A DNA stretch of 64,000 bases, taken from NCBI RefSeq assembly GCF_009760925.1, contig NZ_VRLV01000010.1:186001-250000 (forward strand), read 5' to 3'. Of this stretch, positions 17,151 to 26,539 are shown piece by piece. Origin of the DNA: Nonomuraea typhae. GTDB taxonomy: Bacteria > Actinomycetota > Actinomycetes > Streptosporangiales > Streptosporangiaceae. The position numbers and the translations under genes were made by a program. The first letter of the stretch is position 1, and the number at the start of each line of letters is the position of its first letter. The notes under the pieces are model-generated. The model ran no database searches. It saw only the letters and a program-made list of their open reading frames with translations, and had not been told where the DNA came from.

Positions 17151-18675
17151 TCGCCAGGTCCGCGAAGAGGGCGGCCGACCAGCCGAAGCCGGTCGTCGCC
17201 CGCTTCGCCTTCCTGCCCGTCTCCGGGTTCCAGTACTCGTAGAGGCCGCCGCCGTCGCGCACCATGGCCAGGGTCCTGGTCACCAGTTCGTCGGCGGCCG
17301 CGCCGTACCCGGAACGGCGCAGCCCGTCGGCGAGCAGGTAGTTGACGTTCAGCCAGACCGGACCGCGCCACATGGCGTCCGGGTCGTGCCGGGGGTCGTC
17401 GAAGGCCACGGTGGGGACCGGGCGCTCGCCCCAGAAGGACGGCGAGCGCAGGTCGGCCACGAGGCGGTCGGCGATCTCCTTCGGCAGCCGGCCGGTGAAC
17501 AGCGGCATGAGGTCCAGGGGGGTGCGGACCTCGGCCACGACGTCGCCGACCAGCGTGCGGAAGCGCTCGCCGGTCCAGCGGCGCTCGATCATCAGGTCGG
17601 TCAGCGCCTGGGCCTTCTGCCGCCAGGCCGCCGCCTCGCCGTCGCGGCCGAGGGCGGTGGCGATGTCGGCCAGCCGGTCGTACTGCAGGGCCAGGTAGGA
17701 GTTGAGGTCCGGCGGCTCGGCCCGGGGGCCGTCGTCCCAGATGGGGCTGTCGTCCAGGCCGGAGGAGTACGGGTGCAGGTACTCGGCCAGGCCGTCGCCG
17801 TCCGGGTCGGAGCGCTCGAACCACCACTCCTGCGAGCGGACCAGCTTCGGGTAGACCTCCTCCAGGAAGCCCGCGTCGGGGGCGGCTTCGTGGATCTTCC
17901 AGACGGCCCACGCGGTCAGCGGCGGCTTGGTGACCGGCACCACCTCGCGGATCGGCTCGCCGCCCACGTGCTGGGCGAGGCGGGCCAGGTCGGAGCGGGG
18001 CAGGTCGGTGGTCTCCGACAGCACCCCGTGGTCGTGCACCACGTCGGGGATCAGCCCGTCGGGGCGCTGGTTGTCCAGCAGGATGCGGATCTGCTCGCGG
18101 GCCAGTGCCGGGTCGGCGTGCCGCAGGGCGATGGCGTGGAAGTAGGAGTCCCAGTTCCAGAGCCCGACATAGCCGTACTTCGACGGCACGAGCGACTCGC
18201 GGCCCTGGATGCCGATGAGGTTGACGGCCAGGGTCCACCACGCCATCTCGGCGCGTTCGCGCAGATCCTCCCGTACGGCGGGCAGCTTCGCGAACCAGTT
18301 CGCCCACCGCGCGGCGGCCTTCTCCGGGACGCCCTCGTGCCTGCCCTCGCCCACCAGCGTGAACGAGCCGTCCACGGCCGCCTCGCCGCCCTCCCAGACC
18401 GCCCGGGCCCCCGTACCGGTGAGCACGAGGGTCTCGGGGCCGGCGAAGGCCAGGGTCAGGCCGCCGTCGAAGTCGATCCGGTCCGGGTACGCCTGCCGTA
18501 CCTCGAGCTCGTCGTCGCCGCGGAAGAGCCGCAGGCCCTTCAGGACGGTCGTCTCGCTCAGGCGGGTCTCGTACAGGGCGCGGGCGATCCACAGGGAGCC
18601 GTCGTCGGCGGCCATCACCAGCAGGCGGGAGCCGCGGTCGGTGAAGGGTCGCTCGCGCAGGTCGAGGGTGAACAC
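17134..18675 (-). CDS. GH63-like glycosidase, trehalase/mannosylglycerate hydrolase superfamily
   Basis: A cytoplasmic (alpha/alpha)6-barrel glycosidase of 513 residues with a short beta-rich N-terminal part. LWNWDSYFHAIALRH (near 170) is the typical segment with the general-acid Asp. The C-terminal YEYWNPETGRKAKRATTGFGWS matches the conserved end of the GH63/GH37-like families that act on glucosylglycerate, mannosylglycerate or alpha-glucosides. It has no signal peptide, so it acts on an imported substrate. It is the last gene of a nine-gene operon and starts three bases after the permease gene. The exact substrate cannot be read from sequence. Confidence 0.82.
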   Translation of the reverse strand: MFTLDLRERPFTDRGSRLLVMAADDGSLWIARALYETRLSETTVLKGLRLFRGDDELEVRQAYPDRIDFDGGLTLAFAGPETLVLTGTGARAVWEGGEAAVDGSFTLVGEGRHEGVPEKAAARWANWFAKLPAVREDLRERAEMAWWTLAVNLIGIQGRESLVPSKYGYVGLWNWDSYFHAIALRHADPALAREQIRILLDNQRPDGLIPDVVHDHGVLSETTDLPRSDLARLAQHVGGEPIREVVPVTKPPLTAWAVWKIHEAAPDAGFLEEVYPKLVRSQEWWFERSDPDGDGLAEYLHPYSSGLDDSPIWDDGPRAEPPDLNSYLALQYDRLADIATALGRDGEAAAWRQKAQALTDLMIERRWTGERFRTLVGDVVAEVRTPLDLMPLFTGRLPKEIADRLVADLRSPSFWGERPVPTVAFDDPRHDPDAMWRGPVWLNVNYLLADGLRRSGYGAAADELVTRTLAMVRDGGGLYEYWNPETGRKAKRATTGFGWSAALFADLAITSGA

Positions 18676-18678
18676 GGG

Positions 18679-19500
18679 TCAGCGTCCTCCGAGGCCGGAA
18701 GCGGCCATCGAGTTGATGATCTTCCGCTGGCCGATCAGGAAGGCGATCAGCGTGGGCACGACCGCGATCGAGGAGGCGGCCAGGATGAGGCCGTAGTCGA
18801 TCGCGCCGAACTGCTTGGCGTAGGTGGCCAGGAGCAGCGGGACCGTGAAGAGTTCCGGCGTGTTGAGGAAGATCAGCGGGAAGAAGTAGGAGTTCCAGGC
18901 GGCGAGGAAGGCGATGATGCCCATCGCGCCGAGGCCCGGCTTGATGTTGGGCAGGACCACCCGCCAGAAGATGGTCCAGCGGTTGGCGCCGTCGAGCCTG
19001 GCCGCCTCCTCCAGCTCGACCGGCACCGCCCGGATGAACTGGCGCAGGAGGAAGACGGCGAAGGGGTTGACGATGGTCGGCACGATGAGCGCCAGGTGCG
19101 AGTCCACCCAGCCGATCTTGGCGAGCATGATGTACAACGCCGTGATCGTCACCTGCGGCGGGACCATCTGGGTGGCCAGGAAGAGCACGAACAGCGCCCC
19201 CGAGCCCCTGAACTTGATCCGCGCGAAGGCGTAGGCGGCCATCGCCGAGGTCAGCAGCGTCAGGACGACGTTGACGACGGCGATGTAGAAGCTGTTCCAG
19301 TAGGCGGGCAGGATCGTGCTCTCGCCGAGCACTTCGCCGTAGTTGCCTCCCACGAACGGGCTGGGCAGCCAGTCGGTGGGGTTGTTGAGCATCTGGTGCG
19401 TGCCCTTGAAGGATGTCAGCAGCATCCAGACGAAGGGGAACAGCATCAGGAGCCCGCCGACGGTCAGCGCGACGTGCAGGGTGACCTGCCGGTTTCGCAT
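18679..19500 (-). CDS. Sugar ABC transporter permease, MalG type
   Basis: A CUT1 inner-membrane permease of 273 residues with six membrane segments. The EAA loop ELEEAARLDGANRWTIFWRVVLPNIKPG (key residues EAA-x3-G-x9-I/V-x-LP) contacts the ATPase. It pairs with the MalF-type permease encoded nine bases upstream. No ATPase gene exists in the operon, so a shared MsiK-type ATPase is expected. Confidence 0.94.
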   Translation of the reverse strand: MRNRQVTLHVALTVGGLLMLFPFVWMLLTSFKGTHQMLNNPTDWLPSPFVGGNYGEVLGESTILPAYWNSFYIAVVNVVLTLLTSAMAAYAFARIKFRGSGALFVLFLATQMVPPQVTITALYIMLAKIGWVDSHLALIVPTIVNPFAVFLLRQFIRAVPVELEEAARLDGANRWTIFWRVVLPNIKPGLGAMGIIAFLAAWNSYFFPLIFLNTPELFTVPLLLATYAKQFGAIDYGLILAASSIAVVPTLIAFLIGQRKIINSMAASGLGGR

Positions 19501-19509
19501 GGCGGATCC

Positions 19510-20442
19510 CTAGGAGTCGTAGTGGACGAAGCGCTTCTGCGCCAGGAACTGGACCAGGGTGACGATCAGCGTCAGCAGGAGCAGCAGGACTCCGGCGGCG
19601 CTGCTCATGCCGAACTCGAACTTCTTGAAGCCCAGGTCGTAGAGGTGGTAGACGATCGTCCGCGCACCCTCGTTGTCCTTCGGGTCGACCAGCACGTAGA
19701 TCAGGTCGAACGCCTGGAGCGAACTGATGACCGCGACCACGGTGGAGAAGAAGATCGTGGGCGACAGCAGCGGCAGCGTGACCCGGCGGAACGTCTGGAA
19801 GGCGGTGGCCCCGTCGATCCGGGACGCCTCGAAGATCGCCGGCGGGATCGTCTGCAGGCCGGCCATGAAGATGACCACGTTCAGCCCGAGCGAGGACCAG
19901 ATCGTCACGACCGCGATCGAGACGATCACCCAGCCGGGGCTGCCCAGCCAGTCGGGCCCGGTGAGGCCGAACCAGTTCTTGAGCGTGGTGTTCAGCACGC
20001 CGTTCTCGTCATTGGCCAGGATGACCTGCCAGATCAGCGCGACGGCGACCGAGCTGGTGACGACCGGCATGAAGTACAGCACGCGGTAGACGTTGCTGCC
20101 CCTGAGGTTGTTGAGGGCGACCGCGATCAGCACGGCCAGGGCCAGGCCCAGGGGCACGGTGATCAGCGCGATGGCGACCGTGTTCCACAGGGCCCGGCCG
20201 AAGTCGGGGCTGGTGAGCTGGGCGGCGAAGTTGTCGAAGCCGACGAACTGCGTCACGCCCAGCCCGTCCCACTTCATGAACGCCAGGACCACGGCGAACA
20301 GCAGCGGCACGATGAGGAACACCACCATGCCCAGGACCTGCGGCCCGAGGAAGAAGGCGGCCCACAGACCGTCCCGGTTCCGTACCTTCTTCGAGGAGGA
20401 GGCGTGGGCCGGGGCGGTCCTGGGGCGGGTGAGCGTGGCCAC
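19510..20442 (-). CDS. Sugar ABC transporter permease, MalF type
   Basis: A CUT1 permease of 310 residues with a cytoplasmic N-terminus of about 35 residues and six membrane segments. The EAA loop IFEASRIDGATAFQTFRRVTLP is present. The GTG start shares one base with the TAG stop of the binding-protein gene, so translation is coupled. It forms the channel together with the following MalG-type permease. Confidence 0.94.
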   Translation of the reverse strand: MATLTRPRTAPAHASSSKKVRNRDGLWAAFFLGPQVLGMVVFLIVPLLFAVVLAFMKWDGLGVTQFVGFDNFAAQLTSPDFGRALWNTVAIALITVPLGLALAVLIAVALNNLRGSNVYRVLYFMPVVTSSVAVALIWQVILANDENGVLNTTLKNWFGLTGPDWLGSPGWVIVSIAVVTIWSSLGLNVVIFMAGLQTIPPAIFEASRIDGATAFQTFRRVTLPLLSPTIFFSTVVAVISSLQAFDLIYVLVDPKDNEGARTIVYHLYDLGFKKFEFGMSSAAGVLLLLLTLIVTLVQFLAQKRFVHYDS

Positions 20443-21740
20443 TAGCCGAGCTTGCCTTCAACGAGTTTCTGCAGCTCGGTCATGCCGTCCTCGAAGGAGA
20501 GCTTGCCCTGCCACACCTTCATGAGGTGCTCGTTGATCTCGGCGGTCAGGCCGGGGATCGCGACCTCCTCCGGGTAGTTGGCGAAGCCGTTGTCCCGCAC
20601 GTCGATCAGGGTCTGCGCGTGCTCGGGGTAACCGTCCAGGACGACCGACTCCGCGCCCTTGATCGACGGCACGCCGCCGCCGCCCTTCATGCGGGCGATC
20701 TGGCCGTCCTTGCTGACGAACGTGGTCAGCCAGGCGAATGCCTCCTTGGCGTTCGGGGAGTCCTTGTTGAGCGCCAGGTAGGAGGCGGCCACCGCGCCCT
20801 TGATCGGCTTGCCGTCGGGGGACGGGAAGGGAACGATGTCGTAGTTCGCCTTGTCGCCGCCCTTCTTGAGGATGTCGATCACCCAGCGGCCGCCGGCGTA
20901 GAAGCCGGCCTTGTGCTTGAGCAGCTGCGTGTTGCCGCCGTTGCTGGCCGGCAGCAGGTCGATCGAGGTGAACGTCTTGTCCTGGTAGCCCTTGGCCAGG
21001 GTCTGCAGCGCCTCACGGGCCTTCGGGTCGGTGGTGGCGGTGAACTTGCCGCCGTCCCACGCCTTGCCGCCGAAGCCGTGGATCATGCTGTACGTCGAGC
21101 CGTACCAGTTCCAGAACAGCGAGCCGGTCTTGCCGGCCTTGACCAGCTTCTGGCCCATCTCGAGGTACTTGGGCATGGTCCACTGGCCGGCGGCGTACAG
21201 CTCGGCCGGGTTCTCGGTGATGCCGGCGTCCTTCAGTGCCTGCTTGTCGAACCACAGGACCTCGGGGTTGACGTCGTTCGGGACGCCGTAGATCTGGCCG
21301 TCCTTCTTGGCTCCGCCGTACACGCCGTCGAAGAAGTCCTCGGGCTTGCTCTTGGACTCGGCGCTCGCGAGCTTGTCGTTGAGCGGAGTCAGCACGCCGG
21401 CCTGGACGAACTTGCCGATGTTGTCGTCGCCCACGAAGAAGACGTCGGGCGCGGTCTTGCTGGTGAGCTGGGTGAGGAGCTTGGGGTGGTAGTCCTCGTA
21501 CTTGGCCACCGGCTCCAGCTTGAGCTTGATGTTGGGGTTCTTGCTCTCGAACTCCTTCACCAGGGGCTCGTACATCTTCATGTCTTCCGCCGACCCCCAG
21601 GCCGACCAGCGGATGGTGACCGGGCCGCCGGCGGCGTCCTTGCCGCCGCCGGAGCCGGGCACGCCCGGTGCGCCGCCGCCGCCACTGCACGCCGTGGCAG
21701 CGATCGCGAGGATGCCGATGACGGCCGCCGCACGCTTCAT
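20442..21740 (-). CDS. Sugar-binding lipoprotein of the ABC importer
   Basis: An extracellular solute-binding protein, family 1, of 432 residues. The signal peptide ends in the lipobox IAATAC (Cys about 18) and a Gly-rich tether follows. The body shows the usual features of sugar-binding proteins (VTIRWSAWGS, FVGDDNIGKF). AGGAG lies before the ATG. It delivers the substrate to the two permeases encoded directly after it. Its position inside a glycosidase operon suggests an oligosaccharide or glycoside ligand. Confidence 0.93.
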   Translation of the reverse strand: MKRAAAVIGILAIAATACSGGGGAPGVPGSGGGKDAAGGPVTIRWSAWGSAEDMKMYEPLVKEFESKNPNIKLKLEPVAKYEDYHPKLLTQLTSKTAPDVFFVGDDNIGKFVQAGVLTPLNDKLASAESKSKPEDFFDGVYGGAKKDGQIYGVPNDVNPEVLWFDKQALKDAGITENPAELYAAGQWTMPKYLEMGQKLVKAGKTGSLFWNWYGSTYSMIHGFGGKAWDGGKFTATTDPKAREALQTLAKGYQDKTFTSIDLLPASNGGNTQLLKHKAGFYAGGRWVIDILKKGGDKANYDIVPFPSPDGKPIKGAVAASYLALNKDSPNAKEAFAWLTTFVSKDGQIARMKGGGGVPSIKGAESVVLDGYPEHAQTLIDVRDNGFANYPEEVAIPGLTAEINEHLMKVWQGKLSFEDGMTELQKLVEGKLG

Positions 21741-21759
21741 GTCTTACTCCTGAGGGGTG

Positions 21760-22500
21760 TTACGCGAGCCCGCCGCCATCGACGACGAGCGCTGATCCGG
21801 TGATGTAGCTGGCGGCGTCACTCGCCAGGAAAAGCACGGCCTGTGCGATCTCCTCGGGGCTGCCCGAGCGACCCATGGGCCGGTCGGCGGCGTCCTTCTC
21901 GAACGCCGCCCAGTCCTCGTTGAGCTGCTTGGCTTCGTCGCGCAGCATCGGGGTGTCGGTGTCTCCGGGGTTGACGGAGTTCACCCGGATCCCGGCCTTG
22001 GCGTGGTCGATGGCCAGCGCCCTGGTCATGTTGACCACGGCGGCCTTGGAGGCGCAGTAGGAGATGGCGTTGCCGCCGCCCTTGAGTCCCCAGCCGGAGC
22101 CGGTGTTGACGATCGCGCCGCCGTCGGTCATGGCCGGGATGGCGTACTTGCTCATGAGGAAGACCGAGCGCACGTTGACCGCCATGACCTTGTCCCACTC
22201 CTCGACGTCGAGGTCGAGGGCGGTGGTGCGGCGGATGATGCCGGCGTTGTTGAACAGCACGTGCAGGCCGCCGTAGGTCTCGACCGCGGTGCGGACGATC
22301 CGCTCGCAGTCCTGCGGCTGCGAGACGTCGGCTTGTACGGCGGTGCCGCCGATCTCCGCGGCCACCGCCTCCGCGCCGGCGGCGTCGATGTCGGCCACGA
22401 CGACCTTGGCGCCCTCCTTGGCGAACAGGGTCGCGGTCGCGCGGCCGATGCCCGAGGCGCCACCGGTGACGATGGCTACCTTGCCGTCGAGCATGCTCAT
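21760..22500 (-). CDS. Short-chain dehydrogenase/reductase
   Basis: A classical SDR of 246 residues. It has TGGASGIG (about 12-19) for the dinucleotide, Asp in VADID pointing to NAD(H) preference, NNAGI, and the catalytic Ser with YCASK (near 150). It is closest in style to sugar, polyol or cyclohexanol dehydrogenases. The ATG overlaps the stop of the NAD-kinase-like gene (ATGA). Within the operon it probably oxidises a hydroxyl group of the imported sugar or its aglycone, by inference. Confidence 0.9.
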   Translation of the reverse strand: MSMLDGKVAIVTGGASGIGRATATLFAKEGAKVVVADIDAAGAEAVAAEIGGTAVQADVSQPQDCERIVRTAVETYGGLHVLFNNAGIIRRTTALDLDVEEWDKVMAVNVRSVFLMSKYAIPAMTDGGAIVNTGSGWGLKGGGNAISYCASKAAVVNMTRALAIDHAKAGIRVNSVNPGDTDTPMLRDEAKQLNEDWAAFEKDAADRPMGRSGSPEEIAQAVLFLASDAASYITGSALVVDGGGLA

Positions 22501-23651
22501 AGGTCGAACTCCTCACTTGCCGGACTGATCCGGTAGATCGTGCCCTCGCGGTAGCCGGTGATCACCCGGACGTGCCCGCTGAGCTTGGTGTCTGTCTCCT
22601 CGTCGCCGGTGTCGGCCAGCAGCGGGCGGCCGTTGAGCGCGGCCAGCTTCTGCTGGGTGGCCAGGACGATGAGCTCCCCGCCGCCGTCGCGGACCGCGTC
22701 CAGGACCCGGGGCGAGACCTGCTGGTTGCCCCGGCCGAGAACGAAGCCCTGGCCGCCGATGACCGACAGCACCAGGGCGGTCGGCCCGTCCTTGGCCAGC
22801 TCGAACAGCTGGGCCTCGGTGACGTCGGCGCCGACGACGACCCCGCCGACGCCGCCGAACCCGGAGCCGCCGCGCTCGACCACGTCCACGCCGAGCAGCG
22901 TCGTGGCCAGGCCGAGTTCCCTGCCGACGGCCAGCGTGGTGGCGCCGGGGCCCAGGATGTAGCGGGTGCCGGGGCGCATGCGGGCCACGACCTCGCGGGC
23001 GATGCCTTCGACGGTCCCCTCTGCCGTCGTGGACGAGCCCGCCTTCCTGCCCGACAGCGCCTGGCGGGCCGCGGGCACCTTCAGCGAGCCGTACAGGCGG
23101 GGGCTGACCGCGCCGCGCCGGTACAGCTCCTCGTCGAGGTCCACCACCTCGGCCTCGGCCGTCGTGCCGTCGAAGCCCGCGGCCACGAAGCCGGCCGTGG
23201 CCGGGCTGAGGGCGAAGCAGCCCGAGTAGACCTTGACACCCGCCGGGATCCCGAGGACCGGTGGGGCCGCTTCACCCAGCTCGGTGACGGCGTCCAGGAC
23301 GTCGCGGGCCGTCCCGTCGCCGCCGGCGAACAGCAGGAGGTCCACGTGACCGAGCGCGGCCACGGCCGCCCTGGTGTCGGCCGCCGTGGTGACGCCGGCC
23401 TCACCGTGGGACGGCAGCCGCACCAGCTCGTGCGCGCCTTCGGCCCCCATCGGGCCGGAGATCGACACGACGCGGGCGTCCGGACGCCGGGACAGGAGCG
23501 TGCGGACGGCCTGCGCGGCCCGCTCCCCCGCCCTCGGCCGGGCGCCCCTGGCCAGGGCCTCGCGCTGGACGTCGAGCCCGTCGCTGCCCTTGAGCCCGGC
23601 GGCGCCGCCGAGCCCCGCCACCGGATTGACCACCACTCCCACGGTGAACAT
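22497..23651 (-). CDS. ATP-NAD kinase family protein, AcoX-like
   Basis: A protein of 384 residues with the NAD kinase fold. VGVVVNPVAGLGG opens it and LLLFAGGDGTARDVLDA (near 105-122) carries the GGDGT ATP-binding motif. It is longer than housekeeping NadK and resembles the AcoX group. AcoX is encoded in acetoin dehydrogenase operons and its role is unsettled. Here the gene follows gcvPB by three bases and overlaps the SDR gene. Both settings involve lipoamide-dependent decarboxylases. Whether it phosphorylates NAD(H) or another molecule cannot be decided from sequence. Confidence 0.85.
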   Translation of the reverse strand: MFTVGVVVNPVAGLGGAAGLKGSDGLDVQREALARGARPRAGERAAQAVRTLLSRRPDARVVSISGPMGAEGAHELVRLPSHGEAGVTTAADTRAAVAALGHVDLLLFAGGDGTARDVLDAVTELGEAAPPVLGIPAGVKVYSGCFALSPATAGFVAAGFDGTTAEAEVVDLDEELYRRGAVSPRLYGSLKVPAARQALSGRKAGSSTTAEGTVEGIAREVVARMRPGTRYILGPGATTLAVGRELGLATTLLGVDVVERGGSGFGGVGGVVVGADVTEAQLFELAKDGPTALVLSVIGGQGFVLGRGNQQVSPRVLDAVRDGGGELIVLATQQKLAALNGRPLLADTGDEETDTKLSGHVRVITGYREGTIYRISPASEEFDL

Positions 23652-23654
23652 GAC

Positions 23655-25220
23655 TCAGCCCTGGCCCTGCAGGTGCTTGCGGACGTAGGCGCGCCAGGTG
23701 GGCGCCCACTGCTTGGGGTCGTCGAGCGAGGTCATGTCGATCTTGTGGATCGTCTGGTTGTACGGCGCGCCCTTGACGAACTCCGGATCCCGGCGGGCCT
23801 CGTCGGCGACGTGGGCCAGGATGGCGGCGTACTCGTCGAGGTCCTCCTTGGCGTAGGACTCGGTCGGCTCCAGCGTGAAGGGCTCGGGCACCAGGTAGGG
23901 GTGGTGCGAGGTCCAGTAGTGGACGCCGAAGTCCGCGGCGCGCACGCCGATCTCCTCCGAGTGCACGCCGGTCTCCTCCGACAGCTGCTGCCAGGAGTAG
24001 CGGGCCTGCTCGACGTGGCGGTGCTTCCAGGGGAGGGAGGCGCCGGGAATCTGGAGGATCTTGTGCATGAGGTAGTTGTTGTTGAGCACCGCGGTCTCGG
24101 CGACCTGGCGGAGCCCTTCCGCGCCCAGGGACATGATCCACGCATATGCCCGCACGACGTTCGGGGTGACGCCGAGGAACGGGCGGATCTTGCCAACGGA
24201 CTTTTCCGGATATTTCAGCACAAAACGCTCGTTGCCGTCGAATTCCACGCGCTCAACGGTCGGCTCGGGGAGGAACGGCTCCAGCGCGGGCGAGACACCG
24301 CTCGCGCCGGCCGCCGGGCCGCCGCAGGCGTGCGGGGTGGAGAACGTCTTGTGCAGGTTGAAGTGGCACAGGTCGAAACCGGCGTCGCGCGCCCGGGTGA
24401 TGCCCAGGATGCCGTTGGCGTTGGCCTGGTCGTAGCAGGCCAGGCCGCCCACCGAGTGCACCAGGTCCACGAACTCCTTGATGCGCGGGTTGAAGATGCC
24501 CGTGTCCTCGGGGTTGGTGATCATCAGTGCGGCGGTGCGCGGCCCGATGGCCGCCTTCAGCGCCTCGATGTCCGGCAGGCCCTGGGCGTCCGGCATCAGC
24601 GTGATGACCTCGTAGCCGGCCGTCTTGGCGCAGGCCGCGTTGGACGGGTGCGAGAACATCGTGGTGATGACCCGGTCGCGCTCCTCGCCGCCGTTGGCGG
24701 CGTGGTAGGCGCGGATCATCGCGATGTTGGCGTAGATCGCCGCCGAGCCGGAGCCCGGCTGCAGCGAGACCCGGGACATCCCCGAGATCTCGGCCAGCAT
24801 CCGCTCCATGCGCCAGTAGATCTCCAGCACGCCCTGCACGGTGTCCGGGTGCTGGTGCGGGTGCAGCGGCCCGGTCGCCTTGGCGAACAGGTCGTTGACC
24901 TTGGGGCTGTACTTCATCGTGCAGGTGCCCTGGCCGACGTCGATGTTGAGGTCGAAGCCCAGGTTCTCCTGCGACAGCCGCAGGTAGTGCCGCAGCACGT
25001 GCAGCTGCGACATCTCGGGCAGCTTCGGCGCGCGCTCCCGGCGCACCGACGCGGGCAGCTCGACCCCGGGCCCCTCGGCCCTGGGTACGGCGATGCCGCG
25101 CCGCCCCGGCTTCGAGAGCTCGAAGATGATCGGCTCGTCCCACCGGGCCTGGTGGAAGCGGCGAATCGGCGGCTTCGGCGCCACCGGCAGCTCGGCGAAC
25201 GACTCTCCGGTACCGCTCAT
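23655..25220 (-). CDS. gcvPB: Glycine dehydrogenase (decarboxylating) subunit 2
   Basis: The PLP-carrying half of a split P-protein, 521 residues. The Schiff-base Lys lies in HFNLHKTFSTPH (about 290) and a Gly-rich PLP phosphate site in QPGSGSAA. P-protein decarboxylates glycine and passes the aminomethyl group to lipoyl-GcvH. I chose ATG at 25220 because it overlaps the gcvPA stop (ATGA). Many actinobacteria carry a fused GcvP of about 950 residues, so a split form inside a sugar operon is unusual. No gcvH, gcvT or lpd is in the window. Confidence 0.92.
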   Translation of the reverse strand: MSGTGESFAELPVAPKPPIRRFHQARWDEPIIFELSKPGRRGIAVPRAEGPGVELPASVRRERAPKLPEMSQLHVLRHYLRLSQENLGFDLNIDVGQGTCTMKYSPKVNDLFAKATGPLHPHQHPDTVQGVLEIYWRMERMLAEISGMSRVSLQPGSGSAAIYANIAMIRAYHAANGGEERDRVITTMFSHPSNAACAKTAGYEVITLMPDAQGLPDIEALKAAIGPRTAALMITNPEDTGIFNPRIKEFVDLVHSVGGLACYDQANANGILGITRARDAGFDLCHFNLHKTFSTPHACGGPAAGASGVSPALEPFLPEPTVERVEFDGNERFVLKYPEKSVGKIRPFLGVTPNVVRAYAWIMSLGAEGLRQVAETAVLNNNYLMHKILQIPGASLPWKHRHVEQARYSWQQLSEETGVHSEEIGVRAADFGVHYWTSHHPYLVPEPFTLEPTESYAKEDLDEYAAILAHVADEARRDPEFVKGAPYNQTIHKIDMTSLDDPKQWAPTWRAYVRKHLQGQG

Positions 25221-26539
25221 GCGCCCAGAACCTCCTTGACGGCCGTGGCGAGCCGGTCGATGTCGTCGGTGGAGTGGCACTCGGTCACGCACACGAGCAC
25301 CGTGCGGTCGTCGAGGGCGACGCCGCCGAAGATCCCCTTGGCCCGCAGGCCGTCCAGGAGCGCGGTGGCGGACGGCACCTCGATCGCGAACTCACGGAAG
25401 TGCACGGCGTCCTTGTGCAGCAGTGTGACGTGCTGCCCCAGGGCGTCCATGGCGTACCGGGTGCGGGCCAGGATCGTCTCGCCGACCTCCCGCATGCCCT
25501 CGGGGCCCATGAGCGCCAGGTAGACGCCGGCCGTGATGCCCCACAGGGCGGCAGCCGTACCCACCCATTCCTTGCCCTCTTCGCGGTGGGCGAAGGAGGT
25601 GCGGTCGTAGTAGACGTCGCCGAAGCCGTACTCGCCCGGCACCTTCGTCGGCGCGATGCCGAACAGGCGCGAGGGGAACTCGGCGACCAGCGGCTCGTGG
25701 TCCTGGGTGGCGATGTAGCCGGCGTGGCCGCCGCCGAAGCCCGGGTGCATGCCGAGCGGCTGGATGTCGCCGCAGGCGATGTCGGCGCCGTAGGCGGCGG
25801 GCGGGGCGAGGACGCCGAGGGAGATCGGGTCGGCGCCGACGACCAGCAGCGCGCCGTGGGCGTGCGCGAGGTCGGCCAGCTCCTTGCCGCGGGTCTCGAC
25901 GACGCCGTAGACGTTCGGGGTCTCGAGGTAAATCGCGCCGAACGTGTCGTCGATCTCGACCTCGCCGATCTCGCCGTTGGCGGCGACCGGGGCGAAGACC
26001 ATCTCGATGTCGTGGCTCAGGAAGTCACGCAGCTTGCTCAGCTTGTCGGCGGCGATGGCGCCGCTGAGCAGGACCTTGGGGCGGCCGGTGTAGCGGCAGG
26101 CCATGCGGATGGCGGTGCCGGACGCCTGGTAGCCGTCGTAGGTCGGGACGTTGACCACGTCCATCTCGAGCAGCTCGCCCATCATGCTGACGTACTCGAA
26201 CAGGGCCTGGAAGCGGCCGTGGTCCTCGTACGGCTCGCCGGCGTAGGCGGTGAGGAACTCGCTGCGGGAGTTCACCTCGTCGCAGACGGCCGGCACGTAG
26301 TGCGCGTAGCTGCCGTGCCCCAGGAAGCTCAGGCCGGGCACGTTCTTGCCGAACAGGCCCTCCATGTGGCGCACCAGGTCCTGCTCGGCCACCAGGGGCT
26401 CGGGCAGGTCGAGGGGCCGGTTCAGCCGGAGCTCGGCCGGGATGTCGGCGTAGAACTCCTCGACGCTCCGCGCGCCGACGGCGGCGAGCATCTCGGCCCT
26501 GACACCTGGCTCGGTGTTCGGGATATAGGGGTGCGTCAA
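25217..26539 (-). CDS. gcvPA: Glycine dehydrogenase (decarboxylating) subunit 1
   Basis: The partner half of the split P-protein, 440 residues, the family's usual length. It is recognised from its N-terminus (YIPNTEPGVRAEML, then ADIPAELRLNRPLDLP), from FLGHGSYAHYVPAVCDEVNSR, and from DIQPLGMHPGFGGGHAG. It lacks the PLP lysine and completes the dimer with subunit 2. The start is TTG at 26539, overlapping the GH42 stop as TTGA, with AAGGAG placed before it inside the end of the GH42 gene. Translation is therefore coupled to the galactosidase gene. Confidence 0.92.
   Translation of the reverse strand: MTHPYIPNTEPGVRAEMLAAVGARSVEEFYADIPAELRLNRPLDLPEPLVAEQDLVRHMEGLFGKNVPGLSFLGHGSYAHYVPAVCDEVNSRSEFLTAYAGEPYEDHGRFQALFEYVSMMGELLEMDVVNVPTYDGYQASGTAIRMACRYTGRPKVLLSGAIAADKLSKLRDFLSHDIEMVFAPVAANGEIGEVEIDDTFGAIYLETPNVYGVVETRGKELADLAHAHGALLVVGADPISLGVLAPPAAYGADIACGDIQPLGMHPGFGGGHAGYIATQDHEPLVAEFPSRLFGIAPTKVPGEYGFGDVYYDRTSFAHREEGKEWVGTAAALWGITAGVYLALMGPEGMREVGETILARTRYAMDALGQHVTLLHKDAVHFREFAIEVPSATALLDGLRAKGIFGGVALDDRTVLVCVTECHSTDDIDRLATAVKEVLGA

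Noticed and set aside
17386..25523. Very long open frames on the plus strand (up to about 1,000 codons) opposite the nine-gene operon
   Set aside because: They are antisense shadows of GC-rich coding genes. Translations are low-complexity (Gln/Arg/Val/Gly/Asp-rich) without domains, while the minus-strand frames encode clear families with ribosome binding sites and coupled starts.
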